DNA of 64,000 bases from Dryomyza anilis (GCA_951804985.1 OX638132.1:102042026-102106025), one strand, 5' to 3'; positions 11,669-23,940 are shown, numbered from the stretch's first letter. Numbers and translations: made by a program. The notes: a model not told the origin generated them from the letters alone.

Positions 11669-13040
11669 ACTTTTTTATAATAAAATTTCAATTGGTGGTT
11701 TAGAAAACCTTCGCAGACTATACCAATTTGGAGGTTGTCATAACCTCATGATCATCGACTTGGAGGTTGCCACAACATCATGTTAACCGTTTTGAATGTT
11801 GCCAGAACCGAATTTAAAGGTTGTTGCAACACCTATATCAGTTGTTGCTGCAACCGAATGATTCGGTAGGGCCACTGCTGTGAGGATCCGTCTGCCCTCG
11901 ATCGCGGCGGTCCTCGTTTCCGTTTCCCATAAGACATAGATATTCTCGAAAGAATATCAAATTCAAATTTTTAATGACTGAGGAAATATAGGACATTTAC
12001 ACTATACAGCTGAACAAATGTATTTGAAACCCACCTGCAGAAATCCATTTTATTTCAAAATATGTATAGTCGTTGGCTCTATGCTTAGAAACAAACTGAA
12101 TGTTTTGTACTCAACAATCAAGCTCAAGTAGTGTCAAAACAAAACTCAAACAAGACATAGGTGTAGTGCATATTCTAAAATGGTGTTCAGTAAAAATTGA
12201 AACACTGAAATGGACTGCACTTGACACTGAGTACTCAGTGCATTTTCATTTGTTTGGATCTATTTGTAATTTTATTAATATAAAGTTTTTTTTATTAAAA
12301 GTTTTTTATTTATCGAATACATTTTATTTCATAATATAATTTTTTTCCTAAATACTTTGGTTGATATATTTTGGAAATATTTTGGGTAAGAAGTATCATA
12401 CTCTAGAAGTCAAAAATAATGCTCAAGAATTATTAGTCTGTCAATGCAAAAACTATTTCAAATATATACATGATATGCGTTTTGTTTTTATACCTTCTAC
12501 AATATAAATAATCATTTACATTTTCTGATTGCAACTTATTTTTATTGTTCATTTTCTTTTAGGTATTTTCTTTTAATATATTTTTTTAATTATTAAGTTT
12601 ATTTTCCCTATAAATTTCATCTTGTTAAATCATTATACAATATTCAACTAATTGATGCAATTTGCAAATTTTACAATTTTTGTTTATTACATTTTTGATA
12701 CAATGTATTACAACAACTTTTTGGCATGTACACAGCTCGACTTTGATTACAACACGTATTCTAAATATATACCACACATACAACAAAACTCATGTAAAAT
12801 GTCTGTCGAATTGTGGAATCAACAATGATAGCATTTTATGACCTCAGGCACACGACATGCGTCCTCATAAATTTGATGCTCGTTACATTTATTGTCATAA
12901 TGACTGAGTTTGTGCTGTGGCTTTGCTCTTATTAAGAATTTAAGTGTTACCTTAAGATTCATTTTATATCTAAAGATAGATATTGAATTTAGTGAAAATT
13001 TCTTAATTTGTGTATACTAAATAGTTGAATATTGTTTTTA
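11669..13040. other. No gene seen
   Basis: Contains a short GC-richer run with GGTTGTTGCAAC-type phrases at 11690-11930, then AT-rich DNA. The frame at 12100-12339 has no recognisable domain. Confidence 0.5.
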
Positions 13041-13620
13041 TTTTTGATTTTGTGTTTTTAAACTTGGTGAATGCGTTTGTTTTTTTTTTGTATTTTTGAT
13101 TTTGTATTTGTTTTTTTGTTTTCACTTTCTTTTTGTGTGTTATCTTTAGTTCCTGTGTTTAGGCTTTGTTTTGTGTTTTTGCTTTAGTTTTTGTATTTTT
13201 TATTTTGCTACTGTTTTTTGTTATGTGTCTTTGCATTTTTTGCTTGTGTTTTTTCTTTTTTTTAATTTGTTTTCGTAATTTTGCTTTTGTTTCTTTTTTG
13301 TGCGTTGCTTTTCATTTTTGTGTTTATGATTTTGTTCTTGTGTTTTTAATTTTTTGTTTACTTTTACTTTGAGTTTTGCTTTGTATTTTTTATTTTATGT
13401 TTTTGCTATTGTTTTTTTTTTCTTTTGCTTTTGTGTATTTGATTTTTTTTTTTTGCTTTTATTTTATGTTTCTGATTTTGTTTTTATGATTTGTTTTTTT
13501 TTTAGGTTTTAATATTTCTGCTTTTATTATTGCTTTTGTTTTTGCATTTGTTTTTGCGTTATTGTTTGTATGTTTTTTGTTTTGTTCTTGTTTGCTTTTG
13601 TATTAATTTTTGTAGATTTT
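13041..13620 (+). repeat. T/G-rich simple-sequence tract
   Basis: Irregular iterations of TTTTTGTGTTTTTGCTTT and TTTTGTTTTTG on the + strand with almost no A. The 68-codon Phe/Cys/Val frame at 13166-13372 is a by-product. Confidence 0.75.
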
Positions 13621-13835
13621 TTTTTATTTTTAGTGTAAAAAGGATTTTTGTGAAAAATTTAATTTTATCGAAAAAATTAATTTTAAGTGAAAAAATTTAT
13701 TTCTAGTGCAAAAACGAATTTTGAACTAAATATTAAATTTTTAGTAAAAATTTGATTTTTACAACAAAAAAAATTAATATAATGTGAAAAACCAAATTTT
13801 TTGTAAAAAATTCTAATTTTTATTAAATTCTCAGA
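13621..13835 (+). repeat. Degenerate 19-bp satellite fragment
   Basis: Phrases TTTTTAGTGTAAAAAGG, TTTTAAGTGAAAAAATT and TTTTTAGTAAAAATTTG are decayed units of the satellite at 9256-10640. Confidence 0.6.
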
Positions 13836-13991
13836 ACAAAAAATCACAATTTATAAAGCACATACTTTAAGCACAAGCACCACGTAAAACATCAAATCCA
13901 AAACCTCACAATAACTCTGAACATTTCAAGCACTACATCAATAATATATCCTAATAAAGTTTCCGCTGTCTGCTTGCCATACTAAAACAAT

Positions 13992-14681
13992 TCAATTCAT
14001 TGGCATTCGACTGGTTTTGTTTCGATTATGCCAACCCATTGTTGATTTTGGCTGATTTGGTCCATTGATTTCAGGGCAGACAATATAAATCGTTTTGAGA
14101 TGATTCGATTTGTATGCCACAACACGAATATTTGTGTAGTTTTGATCATTTAGTTGCACACAATAACAACAAATTAGCATTATTCCCAAAATACTCAAAA
14201 ATATTTTCGGCCGTTGCCATATGCAACGCCAATCCAATGTAATTCATTGCCCAACATCAGCAATCATTTCGACCAAATGTTTGTCTCATCTAAGGCAATT
14301 GGGCTGCTGCGTGTCCAACGTGTCCAGTGTGCCTCGTGGCCCATTAAACGGCAACAACTACGGCAAACAAACCAACCGACTGACCAACCGAACATCCAAG
14401 CAACACAAATTTCGCCTTTGCCTCTGTCCGGTCTCCAGGCATGCAATGCATATCATTGTTGGCTGAAATTGCCATCGAGCCCACGACCACGAAACCAAAA
14501 CCGAAACTGTATCATACTGTACCGTACCATGTGCCGTACCGAACAGCAATCGAATAGAACAGAACAGCAGAATAAGCGCACTATCAAAATTCACCGCAGC
14601 TCTGACAGAATTTCGATTTGCATGATTAATTCCCACGACCACTCACGAATGGGCGGTGCGTATTTCGCTCAATCAGTGTAA
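13992..14681. other. Unassigned GC-richer block with overlapping open frames
   Basis: A plus frame (14214-14681, starting MPYATPIQCNSLPNISNHF) and a minus frame (14237-13992, starting MDWRCIWQRPKIFLSILGI) are open. Neither matches a family I know; the plus frame is rich in Asn, Gln, Arg and Thr as translated fly non-coding DNA often is. No splice or initiation context singles one out. It may be conserved non-coding DNA. Confidence 0.2.
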
Positions 14682-15165
14682 ATGCAAAATGTTGCTGAAT
14701 ATTTTGCCAAACGTATATTTTTTTTTAGATAGATTCAATAAATAATTGCTCCTAAATGGTTTTATTATGTGACTCCTTCAAAAATTCTATCATTACAAAA
14801 TCTTATGTTAAAATATTCACTTTGAATTAAATTAAAAATCATTTTGACTTGATTTCCAAAAAAATGTAAACGATATCTGCTTCAAATCACTGAAGAAAAT
14901 TTCGTCTCAGTTGTTCTTAAACGGATAAACTTAATGGGGAGCACCAAAACCACCACAACACGCCTCCCTTCGAAAATCTATTCAACACAAATTCTACTTT
15001 TAACCCAAAATTTTAAATTCTAAAAATCCATCTGAATAAAATTCACGCGTAAAAAATCCAAATAATTTTAGGAAAATCTAAATATTGTTATTATGTTTTT
15101 AAAAAATGATTATCACCTTTTAAAACTAAAAAAAACTAAAAAAAAAACTTTTATCAAAATATTCA
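14682..15165. other. No gene seen
   Basis: AT-rich DNA without a recognised feature. Confidence 0.5.
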
Positions 15166-15955
15166 ATATCCCCCAGACAAAATTTTTGGCAGGGCCCAGG
15201 CAGTTCAGAAACATTTTCTCGACATATTTCAAACGGCCCCAGACCGGCCCCAAAGCGGCCCCAGACAAAATTTTTGGCAGGGTCGAGACAGTTCAGAAAC
15301 ATTTCCTCGACATATTTGAAACAATCAAAGACGGAGTTTGTATCAAAAGCTGTCTGTTTTCTGCCCGTTCCTCAAATATGACGTGAATCTGCCATTAAAA
15401 TGCCATCAAATTTTACAACCTGCTATACATTTCCCAAAATATTCCAATTAGCTGTGCATTTGCCAGAAATATTCCCGAAATATTCTTGAAAAATGCCAGA
15501 AATGTTGTCTTGGGGAGATTGTATCAAAAGTTGTCTATTTTCTGACCATTCCCAAAATGTGGCGTAAATCTGCCATTAAAATAGCATACAATTTTACAAC
15601 CTTCTATACATTTCCCAAGATATTCCATTTAGCTGTGCGTTTGCTTAAAATATACACGAAATATTCCAGAAAAATGCCAAAATTCTTATCTCGGGTGCCC
15701 AGACAAAATTTTTTGCAAGGTCGAGGTAGTTTTGAAACAATTTTTCGAAATATTTCAAACAGACAAAGGCGGACTTTGTATCAAAAGCTGTCTGTTTTCT
15801 GCCCGTTTCCCAAATATGGCGTGAGTCTGCCATAAAAATTCCACAAAGATTTACAACCTGTTATACACTTCCCAAAATATTCTATTTATCTGTGCGTTTG
15901 TCGGAAATATGCCAGAAATATTCCAGAAAATTTCCAAAAATTTCATCTAGGGATC
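15166..15955 (+). repeat. Degenerate tandem repeats (CAGACAAAATTTTT / TATCAAAAG units)
   Basis: CCCAGACAAAATTTTTGGCA recurs at about 15172 and 15264, with a degenerate form near 15699, each followed by a TTCAGAAACA-like phrase. TATCAAAAGCTGTCTGTTTT recurs at 15341, 15522 (variant) and 15779, each followed by CCATTAAAAT-type and ATTCCAGAAA-type phrases. Frames at 15093-15386 and 15557-15835 read through it. Confidence 0.8.
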
Positions 15956-16224
15956 TTTTTATTGTAAATTTCATATTTTAAACTATTTTTATTATTTTAT
16001 ATGCCTAATATTCATCTTAATTTAAATTTCGTGACTTAAGTAATAAACATTGCACAATATACTTCTTGATTCAAAGAAGTTATGTCAATGGCTACTTCAA
16101 GCAATAATCGCGAATATTTTTCTATAGTCGAAGCAGTTTATAACGAGGTGTTTATGACTAAATCGCTAAATAGAGGCTCTCTAATTGGGTATCAGAGTAA
16201 TACTTTTTTTTTGTTTAAATTTCT
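15956..16224. other. No gene seen
   Basis: AT-rich sequence leading into the mariner relic, perhaps its decayed N-terminal half, which I cannot align. Confidence 0.4.
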
Positions 16225-16488
16225 ATCTGCGAATTGCTGTGAAAACAAAAGAAAATTGTAACATTTTTGAAAAGATTGATAATGGTTCATGAAATATGGA
16301 TCACATGCGATATTAATTTTCGAAAATTTTCATGGTCCAAGAAATATGAAGCTGTACAAATGGTGGCAAAACCTGAATTAACGTCACAAATACAATGCTT
16401 TTTGTTTGGTGGAATTATAAATACATCGTGCATCATGATCAGCTCCAACCAGACCAGACGATTGATTATACTCTCTACAATCAATAAA
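16225..16488 (+). pseudogene. Mariner transposase relic
   Basis: Old fragment of a mariner-family transposase. The frame from 16225 reads ICELL, a TGA at 16240, KQKKIVTFLKRLIMVHEIW, then ITCDINFRKFSWSKKYEAVQ and MVAKPELTSQIQCFLFGG. This corresponds to the mariner catalytic-domain start (FLxRIVTGDEKWI, W-S-K-x-G-E-A-x-Q-x-VAKPxLT, WWDxKGIIYYELL). At the place of the GDE Asp this copy has His (VHE), so the first catalytic residue appears lost. It has an internal stop, no second or third catalytic segment, and no inverted repeats that I could find. It is unrelated in detail to the D,D37E element at 7.3-8.2 kb. Confidence 0.7.
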
Positions 16489-17205
16489 TAATGCGACTAA
16501 CACGTGAAATTTAGGTTAGGCGGCCAATAGAAAGATAATGCCAGAGCACGTGCATCTTTACTAAATCGGCAAAAATTAAGAAAGGGGGGCATTCCACAGA
16601 AAACCTTACCAAGGTGTGATATATTAAAGTTAATTATTTTTTCCATTTAATGATTTTTAGGTTAAGAAATACTTCCAATTTCATATTCTGTAATCAGAAT
16701 TTACCAAAATGCATGACAAATGTGTTTTTTTTTTTCAATTAAAGTCAAATATTTTTTTGAGATTTATTATAGTACAAAATTGAGGCAATTTATAAAAATA
16801 CTGTAGTTTCGTTATTTTAAATCCGAAAGAAAATTGAATAGTACAATTTGAAAGGTAATTTGTTTGCGAAAATATGTCACACAGTGCATTGGTGATAAGT
16901 GGTTCAAAGCACTGACAATTAACCAAACAGATTTACTTTTTTGAGTTGTAACGCCCGTCACAAAGAAAATAGTAAAAGTTATTTTGCGAACTATTCTGCA
17001 AACTTACAACTGAGAGACTTTGTAAAAGTAAAGAAATTCCAAACCTTACAAAAAAATCATAAAATACCAAAAAAAAATCATTATTTTCGAAATGCGAAAA
17101 ATATTTATCTAAGCTTTCGAAGGATATTTTTTTCAAACCGAAATGTTTAGTTTTCCACATAAATTATATGTCGATGGTGTGCCTTAAAATATCGGTTTAC
17201 CATTT
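16489..17205. other. No gene seen
   Basis: Short frames on both strands (16735-16926, 16933-17160) have no recognisable domain. Confidence 0.5.
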
Positions 17206-17526
17206 CTACCACAAAAATTTGCTCTTTTTCATTAAAAAATTGCAATCCATTTTTAATCGTACGAATGTACGCTCATCACAATGGAATGCCCCAAGGTCTT
17301 CTGGATTGTTTTGATTTATCCATCGTATAGTCTGGACTGCGAGCCGTGAAAACCCGTAGCACACGTTCAAATCTGGGATGAGGCTTATCAAGATATTTTC
17401 ATAGAAAGCAACGGTCAATGCCAAACCTATGAGATTAAAGTCTTTCCTATGAAAAGCTCTCACCCCGCCGTTCAGCTTCGGATTCCTTAAACTGTAGGTC
17501 TCCCCATTTTGAGTACAATTAAACAC
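17206..17526 (-). other. Unidentified open frame, 106 codons, coding-like
   Basis: The translation has a balanced, non-repetitive composition, starting MFNCTQNGETYSLRNPKLNG with an internal IRWINQNNPEDLGAFHCDER. It is not hydrophobic filler and not low complexity. I do not recognise it. A fragment of a transposase or other element protein is my first guess because everything near it is repeat, but no motif proves this. Confidence 0.3.
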
Positions 17527-18760
17527 GCACTGCTCTGAAATTTTGGGATCTCACATAAAATAAGTATGGAAAATCCCGAAATTAAATCTCGCTGAAAATG
17601 TTGATTTCGTCTTATCACAAAAAAAAATGTATTCGAAAATTTTCGAACATTGCGTAGTTTTTTTTGAAAATTCTTGTTTTTGTCTGTCAACCAATATTTT
17701 TTCGATACAAAATTTTTAATTTTGGCTTTAAGGTTCTTAACCAAATTTTTAATCATACGTTATCTTTAGTCTGTGGTTCAGAAGTATAGGGAGTTATTTG
17801 AAAAGAGAATTGTTCGTCAACACTTCTCAGCTTCTCAGAAATTACTAATGAGAGATATATTTGATTAACCGTTATATCTCTCGCAGATCAACCACTTACG
17901 AAATTATTCAAAAATAAAGATTTCTCTTCGACAAAAACCTTTTATTGTTTTCTTAAATTTTTCGTTTATGGTTGATTTATTTAATAAGTGGTCTTTAGTG
18001 AGAGTTATTCAGGAACCTCCAAAAAGATGAACCTTTACCTCTGACCTCTGAGTTTTCGTCCAGAAATCCCTGAAGTTCTACAGTGATGACATAGTAGGTT
18101 TACTCTAAAAATGGTAAAAGATTATTGATCAAAATAGCGCATATGTGTTAATATGAAATATAACAAAAATGTGTATAATACTTCGAATTCGACGCGATTT
18201 TCGAATTTCGCTATAATGTTAAATTCTAGCTATAATGATGAATCATAATAAAATGAAAAAAATAATGAAGAATATTTATATTATTTCAAAAAATAATTTC
18301 ATTGTATAAAAATATTCAGTATCGTGAATCTCGGGAGAAAATGCGATTCCCCCGAATTTACTAACTCTCGAGAATCAAATTTTCCTACTGTGATATTCTC
18401 ACGAATTGAAATTCCAACGAATTAAGTACGAATTCCAATAAACAACAATCGAACATACTTTGAAGTTTTTTGATTTCATAAACTGTCATTAAACTAAATA
18501 TATATTGCTGTTAAAATTAAATTAAATTGGTTTTTAATTATAATATGCATATCATTGCTTTTAGACACCTGGCTGAAGAAGAGGATTATCCCATTTTTGC
18601 TCTTATTGCATCAGATATATTGCAGACGGTGATTTTATTTGATAACTGGCGTTGTTGTTGCTGATATTTTGGCTCAAGCTGAGTTCCATGCCTTCCAGTA
18701 TCATCGATATTGAATTGTAAACTAATTGACCTCTTTAAATTCTGAACGCAAATTAGTACA
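17527..18760. other. No gene seen
   Basis: AT-rich. Around 18180-18430 there are several GAATT/TCGAATT phrases with weak inverted character but no definable element. Confidence 0.45.
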
Positions 18761-18762
18761 TA

Positions 18763-19105
18763 AAGGGTTTTTCAACACGGACGCTACAAAAGTAGAGCGA
18801 CATGGATAGCAAACGACGCCATATTTCTTGCCGCTCTTTTGACATTTCTCTTCAGTAAGGTTTGCCATTTTATGATGGAAAAATATACGAGCCAAGAACG
18901 AGTGGAAATTATTAAAATTTGCTACCGAAATTCGAATTCGTATATCTTTCCATCATGAAATGGCAAACCTTACTGAAGAGAAATGTCAAAAGAGCGGCAA
19001 GAAATATGGCGTTGTTTGCTATCCCTGTCGCTCTACTTTTGTAGCGTCCCTGTTGAAAAACCCTTGAAAAAAAAACTTTTGTAGCGCTCTTATTGAAAAA
19101 CCCTT
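18763..19105. mobile_element. Long-armed foldback MITE carrying a transposase start
   Basis: TA (18761-18762) then AAGGGTTTTTCAACACGGAC at the left; TTGAAAAACCCTT then TA (19106-19107) at the right. The arms are about 130 bp and nearly identical inverted (left about 18763-18893, right about 18943-19066), with a duplicated right tip at about 19074-19105. Between them an ATG at 18876 opens MEKYTSQERVEIIKICYRNS, which resembles the N-terminus of mariner-type transposases. It is therefore a deletion derivative keeping both ends plus the start of the gene. Confidence 0.85.
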
Positions 19106-19107
19106 TA

Positions 19108-20169
19108 TTTGTACAGAATTTAAAGGCGGTTTAGATAGACTAAGACTGCAATAATTTATAATAATGTCATTAAATCAACTACTAAAATGTATGTCCGATG
19201 TAACCTACCATCCTTACTGCTTTTTATTTGTAATCATCGATCAGTATCAGGTATCAATTCCATTAAATGAACCATTATGTATAATTTATAATTATTCGTT
19301 GTTTTTGACCTTAAGTGTAAAAAAATAGTATAATGGTCAATAAATGGACAAACTCATGCTTTTATATTTGCATTTTACAATTCTCCGACTAAATTCAATG
19401 GAATATTTTTGAAGGAATGTGGAATAAATTTCCCAATTTTTTCACATCGCTGATCGCTAGATTTTTCCCCTAATTTCATTTTCCAAGTTTTGAAATCATT
19501 GCCGATAGAGGAGTATTTTGTATGAGAATAAATTCGTGTGAGTTTGCATTCATGATAGGAGAATTGGGAATGGAGAATCAAATTCGTGGGAATTTGCTTT
19601 AACGACAGGGCTGATTAATAAAACAGTGCAACAAAAAACTACCATCCTTAGATTTGAGAACGGTTTTAGGGAAATGGAGTGTCGCTGATCTCGAATCTAA
19701 AGTCTGTTTTGCGCCATCACCTCTGGTTTACTCACAATTTGCAGTCAAATATAAAAAAATTGTATTTTTGAAGACAATACTAAAAATATTTTAATTTCTC
19801 CCTCAAATTCAATGCGCTGTTGGTCGCACATGTTTCTCCTGTTGTCTGTCAACTCGTATCGAATGCGTTGAAATGTTGTTACAATGTAATCGCCTTAAAT
19901 GCAACATATACGTGGACAGCAACAACATTGATGGCAACAGCAGCTATCACCAGCAATCAGCACCAACAACAATCACATACAATGTACGCGCAATCTTCAC
20001 AAGTTGTGCAATTTTTTTGTAGTTTTTAAATCCCTTAGGTTCCTGCACAATCAACGCCAACCAAAACAATTTTTAAAACACATATGAAAGTACAAAAAAT
20101 CCATAAATTTTATAAAATATTATTAAAGTTTTCTTTTTTGTTTTGTTTTGTCATTCCCTACAAATGCAG
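19108..20169 (+). other. Upstream intron sequence of Dop1R1
   Basis: Intronic by position, since the exon at 20170 has a good acceptor. It contains CAA-rich sequence near 19900-20000 and a T-rich tract before the acceptor. No upstream receptor exon was recognised. Confidence 0.6.
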
Positions 20170-20415
20170 CTATGGTCGCTGGGTCACACGACGTGTGGCA
20201 GTCGCCACAATTGCTGCCATTTGGCTGCTGGCCGCCTTTGTCTCGTTTGTGCCAATTTCGCTGGGACTGCATCGGCCCGAGCAGCCGTTAATTGTCGAGG
20301 ACAATGGAAAAAAGTATCCGACGTGTGCGCTGGACCTGACACCGACCTATGCCGTGGTCTCCAGTTGTATAAGTTTTTATTTTCCATGTGTGGTCATGAT
20401 CGGCATCTACTGCAG
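20170..20415 (+). CDS. Dop1R1: Dop1R1 internal exon (ICL2 end, TM4, ECL2, TM5)
   Basis: Internal exon of a D1-like dopamine receptor, a Gs-coupled class A GPCR of the neuronal plasma membrane that raises cAMP when dopamine binds. An acceptor (T-rich tract then ATGCAG) ends at 20169; the exon opens with the last base of an Arg codon, then YGRWVTRRVAV, the end of intracellular loop 2. TM4 follows (IAAIWLLAAFVSFVPISL), then extracellular loop 2 with the conserved Cys in YPTCALDL that normally bonds to TM3, then TM5 with the catechol-binding serine cluster SSCIS and the FYFP motif. The donor is GTGAGT at 20416. Both flanking introns split codons after base 2. From memory the protein differs from Drosophila Dop1R1 by only a few residues. 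The in-frame ATG upstream at 20084 lies before the acceptor and is intronic. Exons for the N-terminus and TM1-TM3 were not seen in this window. Confidence 0.95.
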
Positions 20416-20979
20416 GTGAGTTTTGCAAGTTTTATAATTGTGTTGTACCTATAAAAAAAAGACGTTAAATCTTCTTTAAAATTTAAATCGAATTTTTCGT
20501 TCAAATTCCCATCGCAATTAGCAGCAGTTCAACTATAATTTCTGACTATTACTTTTGGTATTATTTTGGTGTTTTTTATTTTAATTTAAACACTCAAACG
20601 TTTAGACAATTTTAGTTGTACACTTCAGTCCAAAACAACTACTAAGATTTCTGTGCGCATCGTTTGTGGCAAAACCTATTCTTTCATTTTATTTCGGGCA
20701 CGTAGTGGACATCATTATTATTTATGGGCGCCAAAGGTTGCCCACGGGATGTGGGATGTGCAAGAGTTGCAAGCACGTTAATAGAGAAAATGGTGTGAGC
20801 TCAATCTTGGTTTGGGGGGGTACAATTGAGCAAAATTTCTCAAAATACAAAATTTACTGGAATTTATATAAACCGAAAAAATCCATATTTTTCTCATATT
20901 TATTATGAGTTGAAAGAGACTATTTTAATAAAATAAATGAATCACTATTTTTTAACCAAAAAAAAAAAAACATCTTCTC

Positions 20980-23064
20980 AAAATTAAAATTTTCACTAAA
21001 ATTAAATCATTCATATTCAAAATTGGAAATTTCAAAGAAAATTTGATGTTTCACTCGGAATTCAATATTTTACTCAATATGCAATATTTCACTCTTAATT
21101 CAATTTTTCACTCTTAAGTAAATTGTTCACTCATAATTCAATTTGTCACTCAAAATTCAATTTATCACTCCAAATTCAATATGTCACTCAAAATTCAATA
21201 TTTCGCCAAAAATTCAATATTTTGTTTAAACTTAATATTTCGCTTAAAATTAAATTTTTCAATTAAATGTATTACCTAAAATTCAGTAACTCACTTAAAA
21301 TTCAATAATTCACTCAAAATTAAATTTTACACTTAAAATTCAAATTTTCACTAAAAATTTCATTTTTCACTCAAATTTGTAAATTTCACTTAAAATCTCA
21401 ACAAAAACATTTTTACACTCAAAAAACAAAATTTTACTTTAAAATACAAAAAATTTAATATGGCAGTCAAAATTAAGTATTTCACACAAAATACTATTTT
21501 TCATTAAAAATTCAATTTTACATTAGAAATTAAATTTTTAATTAAAAATTTAATTTTTTATTTAAAATTAAATTTTTCCTTAAAAAATAAATTTTTCATT
21601 AAAAATTAAACTGTTGTTACTTCAAAAATGCTCTCAATTAAACTTTTAATTCAAAATTAAACTTTTAATTAATTATTCAATTTTTCACTCAAAATATAGT
21701 TTTTCACGCAACATGCAATTTTTCACTCAAAATACAAATTTTCACTCAAAATAACATTTTTCACTCAAAATACAATTTTTCACTCAAAATACAATTTTTC
21801 ATTCAAAATACAAATTTTCACTCAAAATCAAATTTTTCACTCAAAATACAATTTTTCACTCAAAACATAATTTTTCACTCAAAATGTAATTGTTCTCTTA
21901 AAACACAAATTTTCATTCAAAATACAATTTTTCACTCAAAAAACAATTTTTCATTCAAAATAAATTTTTTCACTCAAAATATAAATTTTTACTCAAAATT
22001 AAATTTTCATTCAAAATACAATTTTCACTCAAAATAAAATTTTTCAATCAAAATACAATTTTTCATTCAAAATACATTTTTTTCACTCAAAATACAATTG
22101 TGCACTCATATACAATTTTTCACTCAAAATACAAATTTTCACTCAAAATAAAATTTTTCACTCAAAATACAATTTTTCACTCAAAACATAATTTTTCACT
22201 CAAAATATAATTGTTCTCTTAAAATACAAATTTTCATTCAAAATACAATTTTTCACTCAAAAAACAATTTTTCATTCAAAATAAATTTTTCACTCAAAAT
22301 ATAAATTTTCACTCAAAATTAAATTTTCATTCAAAATACAATTTTCACTCAAAATAAAATTTTTCAATCAAAATACAATTTTTCATTCAAAATACATTTT
22401 TTTTCACTCAAAATACATTTTTTCACTCAAAATACATTTTTTTACTTGAAATAAAATTTTTACTCAAAATATAAATTTTCACTTTAAATACAAATGTTCA
22501 CTTAAATACAACTTTTCACTTAAAATATAGTTTTTCACGCAACATCCAATTTTTCACTCAAAATACAAATATTCACTCCAAAAACAAATTTTCACTTAAA
22601 ATACAATATTTCACACACATTCCATTTTTCACTCAATATAAAAATTTCACTCAAAATAAAAATTTTCACTCAAAATAAAAATTTTCACTCAAAATACAAT
22701 TTTTCACTAAAAATACAATTTTTCACCTAAAATACAATTTTTCATTCAAAATACAATTTTTCACTCAAAATACAATTTTTCACTCAAAACAAAATTTTTC
22801 AATCAAAATACAATTTTTCATTCAAAATACATTTTTTCACTCAAAATAAAAAATTTCACTCAAAATACAAATTTTCATTTAAAATACAACTTTTCACTCA
22901 AAATATAGTTTTTCACGCAACATCCAATTTTTCACTCAAAATACAAATTTTCACTCAAAAAACAAATTTTCACTTAAAATACAATATTTCACACAACATT
23001 CTATTTATAAAAATTTTCACTCAAAATACATTTAATTTTTCACTAAAAATTCACCTTTGAACTA
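20980..23064 (-). repeat. 19-bp satellite, reverse orientation
   Basis: Tandem units of CAATTTTTCACTCAAAATA; the complement, TATTTTGAGTGAAAAATTG, aligns with the satellite at 9256-10640. Units vary (AATACAA, AATATAA, AAACATA) and a block of about 200 bp recurs (about 21770-22080 and 22080-22400), so there is higher-order structure. Confidence 0.93.
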
Positions 23065-23940
23065 AAATTTTTAATTTTTCATTTAATTCATTTTCATTGA
23101 ATTCGATTTGTCATAATAAAATGAAACATTTATTTTTTTTTTTTGTTTCGTATTATTTTTTTTTTTTACTTTGCGCCACTGTACTTGCCTTAGTGCAACA
23201 TGGCCATGCTAAATTAAACATGGCAACATTGTAGAATAATACCACATAGAACAAAAAAAAACAATAAGAGCATCAAAGCCCGTTTAGCACAAACACAAAG
23301 ACCAAGACTTAAACCCTCTCAAACACACACACAATCAAATAAAATAATGAACAAATTATAGCGATAAAAGTAAATTTATTGAGCAATTTGTGTTGTGAGA
23401 CCAGTCGAGCGCAGCGCGGTCCCCGCAGGAATTAAGCTGATCCGATAACCTCAATAGCAACAACAACAAAAATAACTTTATATATTGCAAAAGACTCTTT
23501 AGATGATGTATTAATGTTGGTATCTTGGTGTTGGACAGTGTTACAATGGCGCGCAAATATCGCACAGGACATAGGACACAATGCAACGCCGGAATAAGTT
23601 ACGCAGGCTCAACTGGCAGCCTCTGGTCTGGTCATTTTATTGAATTATGCTGTAATGTGTTTGTGAAACACGTGCCACGACTGGCATTAGGTTTAACGCA
23701 CGAACAGTGCTGGATTTTGTGACGCGAAGCGATTATTTTGATTCGACCTAGACTGGTCTGCAAAGTTTCTGACAGTGCTTTAAATAGTTATTGCCATAAA
23801 GTATTTTAAAAGTAGGGTAACTATCTCTTAATTGAAAATCAGATTTTTAATGTATTGAATTTTTAAATTCAAAAATTTAGTTCTACTATATTTGTTTACC
23901 TTTTTATGTGAATATGTATTTATTTGAAATGATTTTATAA
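23065..23940. other. No gene seen
   Basis: Intronic. A 65-codon plus frame at 23525-23722 and its overlapping minus frame have no recognised domain. The GC-richer run at 23400-23700 is unassigned. Confidence 0.5.

Noticed and set aside
13166..13372. 68-codon Phe/Cys/Val-rich frame
   Set aside because: Translation of the T/G-rich simple-sequence tract.
20084..20169. ATG-initiated extension of the TM4-TM5 exon upstream
   Set aside because: A strong acceptor at 20169 matches the known exon phase, and the residues before it do not resemble the receptor.
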